Of a DNA stretch of 64,000 nucleotides, positions 55,320 to 62,221 are shown piece after piece (within the stretch, counting starts at the first letter, position 1; each line of letters begins with the position of its first letter). The notes beneath the pieces are model-generated. The model was not told the origin of the DNA and made no database searches. It worked only from the letters and a program-made list of their open reading frames with translations. The stretch is from Aporhodopirellula rubra. GTDB lineage: Bacteria; Planctomycetota; Planctomycetia; Pirellulales; Pirellulaceae. The stretch is taken from contig NZ_JACHXU010000006.1 in the NCBI RefSeq assembly GCF_014192335.1, forward strand, positions 310,001-374,000, written 5' to 3'. The position numbers and the translations under genes are program-made.

Positions 55320-55560
55320 AGACAAGCTGCCGTGGTTCACGCTCGTTGTGATCGCCATTACGGGCGTGCGTGCTGGGATGTTGCTCCCCGCGGCTCAAAC
55401 CACTCGCGAGGGCGTTCGCCAAATGGATTGCAGCAACAAATTCAGGCAAATCGGGCAGGGAACGCACAACGACCACAGCGTTTTCAATCCATCGCCCCTG
55501 CACGGCGCCGGCCCGATCGATTACGCCACGTTCGACCAGGGCGGGGGTGCCGCACGTTGA
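55320..55560 (+). pseudogene. Decayed DUF1559 prepilin gene fragment
   Basis: Translation gives FTLVVIAITGVRAGMLLPA followed by QMDCSNKFRQIGQGTHNDHS, a damaged version of the FTLVELLVVIAIIGVLVGLLLP and MSCSNNLKQIGLALHNYH blocks of intact DUF1559 proteins. The ELLV residues are missing and the remaining 250 residues are gone. The enclosing frame runs 55231-55560. No leader peptide with Gly-Phe is present, so it cannot make a functional prepilin. Confidence 0.8.
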
Positions 55561-55871
55561 AACAAGGAGTCTGATCTTGGGCGACAACAAGCTGACGCCC
55601 GAGTGAGTTGCCTCGCCGACCGACGTGGTGAGAACGCGGCCCTCTCAGCCCACTAAAACGCTTGCCAATCCGATGTCGGTTGACTTCGGGCGACGAAAGC
55701 CGAGCGAAGCTAGCTACCGAGAACGAGCAAATCGCGAGTTGAATCGCTCCTACTCGAGTTCAGTGGCAAGTTGCTCGACAGGAGCATCAAGGCAGTTTTC
55801 GCTCACGATGTCTCGAGCATTGAACACGGCCTCGCATCTAACATAGGCCAAAACATGAAAGTCGACTTTGC
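55561..55871. other. Intergenic before the sulfatase
   Basis: Between a decayed prepilin fragment and the sulfatase. No gene, repeat or clear promoter recognised. Confidence 0.35.
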
Positions 55872-57455
55872 ATGAACCTCTTGAAAACACCCTGCCTCGC
55901 CTTCTTAATAAGCTTGGTTCCTGTCCCCTTTTTTACACAGGCCATAGCCGATGGTGATGCGTCAGCAGGCACCAGCAAGCAACCGCCCAATATCGTCCTG
56001 ATCTTTGCCGATGACCTCGGCTACGGTGATGCTGGCTGCAATGGCGCCACCCACGTGCAGACACCCAACATTGATCTTCTGGCCACCGAAGGACGCCGCT
56101 TCACCGATGCACATTCGGCATCTGCAGTCTGCACGCCCTCACGCTATGCATTGTTGACGGGTGAATATCCTCTGCGTGCCGGACTCTGGGGGCCGTGCTC
56201 TCCAACGAGCAAACTGCTGATCGATACTGACAAGCTGACCATTGCCCAGCTCCTCAAGAACAAGGGATACGAAACCTCCTGCTTCGGTAAATGGCACCTG
56301 GGATTCGGAAGTGACACAACGGACTATGCCAAACCCTTGCGACCCGGCCCCCTGGATATTGGCTTCTCTTATTACTTTGGTGTACCCGTCGTCAACAGTG
56401 CTCCACCCTATGTCTATGTGGAGAATGATCGAGTCGTCGGAATGACCTCGGATGATCCGATCGTTTTAATCGGAAAAAACGCCGGAGAAAAAGCGACACC
56501 GATTACCCCGCTAACCGAAGAGCATGGCAACCGCGTTCCCAACTGGTTTGGCGGTGCCGTCGAAGCCCACAATCTCTACAACGATTTCAATCTCGGCACA
56601 ACGCTAGCGGAGAAAGCAACCGACTGGATTCGAGCCAACAAAGACAAACCGTTCTTTGTATATCTGGCCACAACGAACATCCATCATCCGATCACTCCAG
56701 CGCCCCGTTTCCAGGGAACAAGTCAGTGCGGTCTCTATGGTGATTTCATTCACGAACTGGACTGGATCGTCGGCGAGGTGATGAAGACGCTAGAGGAGCA
56801 GGGCGTTGCAGACAACACGCTGATGATCTTCACCAGCGACAACGGCGGTATGTTCCATAACGTCGCGCAGGCGGCCTACCAGGACGGACATCAGCAAAAC
56901 GGTGATTTACTGGGCTACAAATTCGGGATCTGGGAAGGCGGGCACCGTGTGCCATTCATTGCCCGCTGGCCTGGCAAAATTAAACCGGGCACGACGTCGG
57001 ATAAGTTGATTTGCCATGTGGACATGCTGGCGACCTTTGCCGCTTTGACGGGACAGTCGCTAGAAAAAGAGCAACTTGTCGATAGCGTGAATGTGCTGCC
57101 GGCACTAGCTGGAGAATCGACTGCTCAGGTACGTGATCACCTAGTTCTTTCGCCTCGCAACGCCAGCCACATCGCGATCCGCAAAGGCAAATGGATGTAT
57201 ATTCCGGCGAAGGGCAGCGGTGGTTTTGGTGGGACCAAACCCGGCCAGCATGGCTTTTCCGGCCCAGCGGCTTGCACCTTCACCAATCACCCGAACAGCG
57301 ACATAGCCAACGGAAGAATCAAGAAGGACGCTCCGCCTGCGCAGCTCTACGATCTAAGTGCAGACGTCAATCAAACCCAGAATCTTTACACCGAGAACCC
57401 CGAAGTCGCGCAGGAGATGCACGCCTTGTTGGAAACCTACCAACCGAATAAGTAG
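55872..57455 (+). CDS. Secreted sulfatase (CxPxR type)
   Basis: A 527-residue arylsulfatase-like enzyme with signal peptide (LAFLISLVPVPFFTQAIA-DG). Metal-binding ADDLGYGDAGCNG is near residue 46, the formylglycine motif CTPSR at 87-91 (AVCTPSRYALLTGEYPLR), then CFGKWHLGFG with the catalytic Lys and His, and FTSDNGGMFHNV. The C-terminus has the usual subdomain (QLYDLSADVNQTQNLYTENP). All key residues are intact. It is more similar in plan to arylsulfatase A-type sulfatases than the enzyme at 36741. A decayed sulfatase remnant follows directly, suggesting a former tandem pair. Confidence 0.93.
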   Translation: MNLLKTPCLAFLISLVPVPFFTQAIADGDASAGTSKQPPNIVLIFADDLGYGDAGCNGATHVQTPNIDLLATEGRRFTDAHSASAVCTPSRYALLTGEYPLRAGLWGPCSPTSKLLIDTDKLTIAQLLKNKGYETSCFGKWHLGFGSDTTDYAKPLRPGPLDIGFSYYFGVPVVNSAPPYVYVENDRVVGMTSDDPIVLIGKNAGEKATPITPLTEEHGNRVPNWFGGAVEAHNLYNDFNLGTTLAEKATDWIRANKDKPFFVYLATTNIHHPITPAPRFQGTSQCGLYGDFIHELDWIVGEVMKTLEEQGVADNTLMIFTSDNGGMFHNVAQAAYQDGHQQNGDLLGYKFGIWEGGHRVPFIARWPGKIKPGTTSDKLICHVDMLATFAALTGQSLEKEQLVDSVNVLPALAGESTAQVRDHLVLSPRNASHIAIRKGKWMYIPAKGSGGFGGTKPGQHGFSGPAACTFTNHPNSDIANGRIKKDAPPAQLYDLSADVNQTQNLYTENPEVAQEMHALLETYQPNK

Positions 57456-57459
57456 TTGA

Positions 57460-58157
57460 TCAGAGCGTCAACAAAAAGACGGAGCCGATGTCGCCAAAAT
57501 TCGGAGGACTGCAAGGGACAAAGCCAAAGCAGGGATCTATTCGACGGCGATTTATGAAATCGACTGGTCGGTTGGCCAGATCCTGAACACACTCAAAGAG
57601 ACAGGCATAGATGAAAACACCATCGTGCTTTTCACCACCGACAATGGCCGGGCGGGTAGAAAAGGGTCAGCTAAAGCTTTGCGAGGCGGAAAGGGAAAAC
57701 ACCGGAGGGAGGCATGCGAGTTCCTGCAGTGATTCGCTGGCCCAACATGATCCCCGCCGGAAGCAACACGGACAAACTCTTGACGGCGATGGATGTGCTC
57801 CCCACATGCGCAAAGCTGAGCGGTGCCGAGCTTCCGAATGATCTCGTCATTGACGGAAAAGATATGATGCCCGTGCTATTGAACGGAGCCGCCAGTCCGC
57901 ACGAGCATTTCTTCTATGTGCACTGGGGCGATCTCGAGGGCGTGCGGTGGAAGTCCTGGAAGCTGCATGTCGTTGATGGAAAAACGGCCCTCTACAACCT
58001 GGATGAGGATATCGCCGAGAAGAAAAATCTCGCGGCCAACCACCCCGAAATTGTCCAGCAGCTTCAATCCGCCATGCAGGCATTTGAGAAAGACATGAAA
58101 GAGAATCTCCGCCCCGCAGGCCTAGTCGAGAACCCAAAACCTCTCACCAAGCGGTAA
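57460..58157 (+). pseudogene. Sulfatase remnant (C-terminal half, frameshifted)
   Basis: In frame 1 from 57460 the sequence reads [19 protein letters not shown], then [11 protein letters not shown], family-typical mid-domain sulfatase. Near 57697-57705 one A is missing from GGGAAAACACC: the text before it is LRGGKGK and the text that should continue ([15 protein letters not shown]) is in frame 3, where it runs from ATG 57714 to the stop at 58157 with the family end ALYNLDEDIAEKKNLA. The N-terminal catalytic half with CxPxR is absent. So this is a truncated and frameshifted copy; the 147-residue frame at 57714 could be translated but not as a sulfatase. Confidence 0.85.
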
Positions 58158-58234
58158 GCCCGATAGGGATCAATGGCCGAACGCCCGCAACATGATTACC
58201 GGCGCCGTCCGCAATCCGCTTTGATTCTCGGAGA

Positions 58235-58618
58235 CTATTTAAAAAGGCTGAACGCGAGCGTGCCGACGGTGATGATTCCTAGGATGACGACCAGCAGGTT
58301 TGGCATTACCTTGAACTTCTTCAGCAACGAGGGGCCAAACTGGCCGATCAGCAGAAGTGAAACAACCAGCCCCAAAATCGCACCCGCTACGATGCCGTTC
58401 GCAATCAAAACCGCCGAGAGCAGAAGGAGCCCGCCAGTGATGCTGCCTGCGATCAAGGAAGCCTTACTGGCAGCTTTGACGTAGCCCATGACTCCTCCAA
58501 AGATGACAAACGAGCCAAAAATTGCTGTCACGATTACCGGAAAATCCACACAAGTCTCTTTATTGAAGATCGCAAAGTTCTGGCAGTAAGGATCCAGCGG
58601 ATTCGAACACACACGCAT
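58235..58618 (-). CDS. TMEM14-like small membrane protein
   Basis: About 127 residues, of which the last 100 are four hydrophobic helices with glycine- and alanine-rich faces: VIVTAIFGSFVIFGGVMGYV, KASLIAGSITGGLLLLSA, GIVAGAILGLVVSLLLIG, and LLVVILGIITVGTLAFSLF, with the basic loop PSLLKKFKVMPN before the last. This matches the TMEM14 family (known from mitochondria and plants, also bacteria); human TMEM14C transports porphyrin, but the bacterial role is unknown. ATG 58618 is a guess: the frame is open to 58711. It is not next to any pathway gene. Confidence 0.75.
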   Translation of the reverse strand: MRVCSNPLDPYCQNFAIFNKETCVDFPVIVTAIFGSFVIFGGVMGYVKAASKASLIAGSITGGLLLLSAVLIANGIVAGAILGLVVSLLLIGQFGPSLLKKFKVMPNLLVVILGIITVGTLAFSLFK

Positions 58619-59044
58619 CCACGCAAACTGCCTTTCGTTGAATTCTAGTGAGTCGTCCCCGACGCACCAGCCACGAACGTCACCTCCGAGTAATTCGCGC
58701 GAACGCCGCACATGACTCGAAACCGCGATCTAACGGAGGCCACCTCCGACTTTTCGCGAGACAATCACCCTCGTCGTAGAACACGGTTACGATTAGTCAC
58801 GAATCTCAACACGACGGGGCCTCAGCGAGAAAGTACGCCACGAGCATCGCTGACATGAACAACGATGCTCTGGCGAAATGACGTTACGGATGTGTATTCC
58901 TGAAACGCTGCTTGCCAAAAAACGAGAGCATTTCACAGGGCATTTACGGGCAAGCGTCTTTGCGGATCAGACGCTTCACACTGTCAGGGGTCGCACCAGC
59001 CCAGCAACGTGATTGCCTTTCGGGCACCCCCTTGCTCCGACTAA
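58619..59044. other. Gene-free stretch before IS701 copy 2
   Basis: Contains only the possible upstream extension of the TMEM14-like frame and no other recognisable gene. The last four bases (CTAA, 59041-59044) are the left IS flank. Confidence 0.4.
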
Positions 59045-59132
59045 CTGGACAGCGCCACTTTGTGGCTTTCTGATTTCGTAAGTGCTGATTCTGGCGTGAG
59101 TTATCTTGCTTGACATGGGAGCCAAAAAGAAA

Positions 59133-59179
59133 CGACCCTCCGTGTGCTTAATGTTTCACGACGAAACCACGGAAGGTCG
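59133..59179 (+). promoter_or_regulatory. Hairpin sequestering the transposase ribosome-binding site (copy 2)
   Basis: CGACCCTCCGTG (59133-59144) pairs with CACGGAAGGTCG (59168-59179) with one mismatch. The right arm holds GGAAGG (59171-59176), eight bases from ATG 59185. Both arms are identical to those of copy 1, although the surrounding coding sequence has diverged. Confidence 0.65.
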
Positions 59180-59184
59180 CTTCT

Positions 59185-60650
59185 ATGTCGCTCCAAGATA
59201 TCGCATCTCTCGGAAAGATGCTTGCCCAATTTCTCGCTCTTTTTGCCGATTGCTTCCACGGCGTCAAAGGCCGAAGGCTGTTCGCCGCATACGTCCGCGG
59301 CCAACTCTCGGAGTTGCAGCGGAAGAACGTCGAAGCGATCGCTTTGAAGCAAGGTGTCGCGCCGCGAACTCTCCAGCGATTCCTTGAGTCAATCAAGTGG
59401 GACCACGACGAAGTGCTCCAGCGATGCCGCAAGGTGATCGTCCGCGAACAGGCCGACCCGCAGGCCATTGGAGTGATCGACGAAACCGGTACGGCCAAAG
59501 CAGGCAAGGGAACCGTCGGAGTCAAACGACAATACAACGGCAACCGCGGCAAAGTCGAGAACGCGGTCGTCAATGTCGCTTTGTCCTTTGCAACAGCGAC
59601 TTTCCAATGCCTGATCGCCGCCCGAACGTACTTGCCCGAAGACTGGGCCAACGACACCGCGCGCCGAAAAAAACTCATGTTCCTGACGATATTCAGTTCC
59701 TGACCAAACCACAGATCGCTCTGGTGTTGATCGACGAGGCGATCGCCGATGGCATCACCGTCAAGGCATGGACGTTTGATGAACTTTACGGTCGCGACGG
59801 AAAGTTTCTCGACGGACTCGATGAGCGTAAGCAGCCGTTTGTCGGCGAGGTTCCGCCGAACTTTTATGCGTGGACCGGGAAACCGAAAGTCCTGCGAAAA
59901 CCCAGTAAAAATCTCAAGGGGCGGCGAAAGAAGTACCCTCGACTGCCCGCCCGCGACGCGAAGGCTTGTCAGGTACAAAACTTGGCCAAGTACTCGCCCG
60001 GTTTGGCTTCTCAAGCACCGCAGCGATACCGCACGCGAGACTCGCATAAAGGTCCCGAGATTTGGGAAGTTCGTTGGCATGTTGTCTATCGCAAGACACA
60101 CGACGGCCGCTTGGTCAGTTCGCAGTGTACATTGATTGTTGCCAAGAACATTCGCACCGGTGAAGTAAAGTACTTCATTGGCAATCGAGTTCCCGGCCGT
60201 GATGGCTGGACAGTTCGCGAGTTGCTGCGAATTGCGTTCGGGCGCTGGAAAGTGGAAGCATGTTTTCGCGAAGCCAAAGAGGAGCTGGGCTGGGATCACT
60301 TCGAGTGCCGTGGGTGGGCCTGCGTTCATCGTCACATGATCGTGACGATCGTCAGTCAATTGTTCTGTGCTCGCGTTCGTCATCGTCTGTGCCGTGGAGA
60401 GGTCGTCACCGACGCTGAGCGTCTGACGCTGGAGCAGGTACGTCGGGCGGCTGATGTGGTGATCCGTTGCATCGGTCTTCCCAAGCGACTTCGGAACGAG
60501 CAGTACGAAGCTGAGAGCCGCCGAATCAGCTACCATCAACGTCGCAATGCCGCAGCGAGTCGCTGCCACCGCAAGAAACGCATCGCTGACTATCACGACC
60601 TTGGAATCGACCCAGACCAAATCAAACGCGTTGAACCAAAATCCCCGTGA
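59185..60650 (+). CDS. IS701-family transposase, two frames joined by programmed -1 frameshift
   Basis: ORF1 (59185-59703) encodes the N-terminal part and first catalytic Asp (GVIDETGTAKAGKGTVGVK, the IS701 hallmark around DDTG). It stops soon after. The 3' frame, open to 60650, carries the second Asp (AWTFDELYG) and the Glu (KVEACFREAKEELGWDHF). The junction is A7 at 59667-59673, phased CGA AAA AAA CTC, a canonical A_AAA_AAA slippery site. Slipping back one base reads on as KKTHVPDDIQFLTKPQ. The fused product is about 488 residues, DDE-type. ORF1 alone ends 10 codons later. Shared with copy 1, so neither a sequencing error nor decay. Confidence 0.88.
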
Positions 60651-60686
60651 AACCAACCCCAACAACATCAAACTGGCGCTGTCCAG

Positions 60687-61139
60687 CTAGGGAATGATCA
60701 GATCGAGATCCCCCATGTCGCGAGAAACCACAACGGGCTGAGGGAGCGTGACCTCCTCAGGTCCACCCGCTGGCCTCCGCCGTGCCGACGATGACCTCCG
60801 CGTGACCGGTGCCCCTGTTTCCTCGGCCGGCGGCGGTCCCAACGAGACCATGGTGACCATCACCGTATGGTTGCCAACAACGGCTCCCGCCATATCCCGC
60901 GTGTACTCAAGCGAGTAATTCCCTTTGGCATCGGAGGTCCCATAAGAAGGACGGCCCGCCGCGGCGTAAAAAGTGATCGAGGCGTTCGAAACCGGTTGCC
61001 CATCTCGCAAAACAGTCCCCTTAACGGGAACAATCTCGGGTCCCGCCGGCCCACAACCGACACAAACAAGGGTCAATGCTAACGTCCACAGGGGGACACG
61101 CACCTTTTGCCTAGCAAATTCAATACTCATCGCGTTCAT
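60687..61139 (-). CDS. Lipoprotein, carboxypeptidase-regulatory-like fold
   Basis: A 150-residue protein with signal peptide and lipobox (LWTLALTLVCVGC), then PEIVPVKGTVLRDGQPVSNA and SITFYAAAG, the beta-sandwich blocks seen in the lipoprotein at 9639. An Arg/Ser/Pro-rich insertion (RRSSSARRRPAGG) follows the middle strands. Its ATG overlaps the stop of the DUF1559 gene (ATGA, 61136-61139), so it is translationally coupled to it. Its own stop TAG comes from the CTAG next to IS701 copy 2; the natural C-terminus may therefore have been changed by the insertion. Confidence 0.8.
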   Translation of the reverse strand: MNAMSIEFARQKVRVPLWTLALTLVCVGCGPAGPEIVPVKGTVLRDGQPVSNASITFYAAAGRPSYGTSDAKGNYSLEYTRDMAGAVVGNHTVMVTMVSLGPPPAEETGAPVTRRSSSARRRPAGGPEEVTLPQPVVVSRDMGDLDLIIP

Positions 61140-62221
61140 TCAAATTCTCCTGGAACAGTTCCGTCATACCGATCCATCAGAGCGGTATAGATGTCAAACT
61201 GAATGCTGTCGGTAAGAAAATGGACTGACCCATCCGCAAACACGAACTGGGCACCTCCAGTGTGCTGAGAACGAAAAGCCGTATTCCCCCACGATGTAGT
61301 GTATTGGTTGTTCGCCCACGCACCGCTGACAACACCTTGGCTGCTTTTGGCCGTCCAACTGTCCCCTGAGTAGTTGATCGGGAACCGCGTCACCACGTAG
61401 TTCGACAAATCCGAACTGTGGGTACCGGTGGCGCAGGACCACATTCCACCGCGCACGGCACTCGCACGAAAATCATTGTCGAGACCATGAAAGGCGCCCT
61501 GTTCGCCAACCGCGATCGTATGCGATGTCCCGTCGAGCATAGTGGCAAATCTGGTGATCGTCCCTGGCCAAGTTTGCCCCATGTTCTCCCGCCACTTCAC
61601 GCCAAAGAATCCATTATCCGCGATCACCCCCACACGCCTCCACTCCGCCGTCTCATCGTAGTCGGCCACCGTGCCACCTCGGTAATTACAGCCATTATTC
61701 CCGGCGTAATCAGAGATCTGCACTTCGATTGACCCGGGAGCCCCCAACGCCTGCGTCGCTGCATTGGTGGCGAAATTCCACGTCTTTGGGAGCACACTCG
61801 ACGGACAACTGTAACTCGGGACCCGTAGCCGATTCATCGCATCCCAAGCCCGAGCAGGAGCAGCCCACGACGCATCCATGAGATCGAATGTCGTACCGGA
61901 GTAGGTCATGCCTTCGACAGCAGCTCCCTGTTCCAGTTGCGGCAAGATACGAATCAACCAGGAGGGCTGACGCTGCCAACCATCCGCTGAATACCCTTCA
62001 CCTAACACCGCAAGCGGAAATTGCTTGTACGCATCGTGGTAGTTGTGTAGCGCCAAACCAATCTGCTTCAAATTATTGGAGCAACTCATTCGTCGAGCCG
62101 CCTCGCGAGCTGACTGAACCGCGGGTAGCAAGAGCCCGACCAGCACACCGATGATCGCAATCACAACAAGCAATTCAACGAGCGTAAAACCCCTATTTCT
62201 CTTCCAACGCATTGCGTTCAT
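61136..62221 (-). CDS. DUF1559 prepilin-type protein
   Basis: A 361-residue protein with basic leader MNAMRWKRNRG, then FTLVELLVVIAIIGVLVG and EAARRMSCSNNLKQIGLAL, and the C-terminal block HTGGAQFVFADGSVHFLTDS. Cleavage is expected after the Gly before FTLVE. ATG 62221 or 62212 may be the start; the first includes the basic residues. The gene is followed with a 4-bp overlap by the lipoprotein gene, the second DUF1559/lipoprotein pair in this window. Role unknown; probably an extracytoplasmic pseudopilin-like protein. Confidence 0.92.
   Translation of the reverse strand: MNAMRWKRNRGFTLVELLVVIAIIGVLVGLLLPAVQSAREAARRMSCSNNLKQIGLALHNYHDAYKQFPLAVLGEGYSADGWQRQPSWLIRILPQLEQGAAVEGMTYSGTTFDLMDASWAAPARAWDAMNRLRVPSYSCPSSVLPKTWNFATNAATQALGAPGSIEVQISDYAGNNGCNYRGGTVADYDETAEWRRVGVIADNGFFGVKWRENMGQTWPGTITRFATMLDGTSHTIAVGEQGAFHGLDNDFRASAVRGGMWSCATGTHSSDLSNYVVTRFPINYSGDSWTAKSSQGVVSGAWANNQYTTSWGNTAFRSQHTGGAQFVFADGSVHFLTDSIQFDIYTALMDRYDGTVPGEFE

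Larger units (their letters stand above)
59045..60686 (+). mobile_element. IS701-family insertion sequence, copy 2 (apparently intact)
   Basis: The element is 1642 bp with the same 13-bp perfect terminal repeats as copy 1 (CTGGACAGCGCCA at 59045-59057; complement 60674-60686). Flanks are CTAA (59041-59044) and CTAG (60687-60690): both YTAR, not identical. The right flank supplies the TAG stop of the neighbouring lipoprotein gene. The two copies differ at many silent sites, so they are not a recent duplication. Confidence 0.92.

Noticed and set aside
59148-60671. 507-residue open frame antisense to IS701 copy 2
   Set aside because: It runs opposite a clear DDE transposase with conserved residues, has no recognisable domains, and arises from the codon bias of the sense frame.
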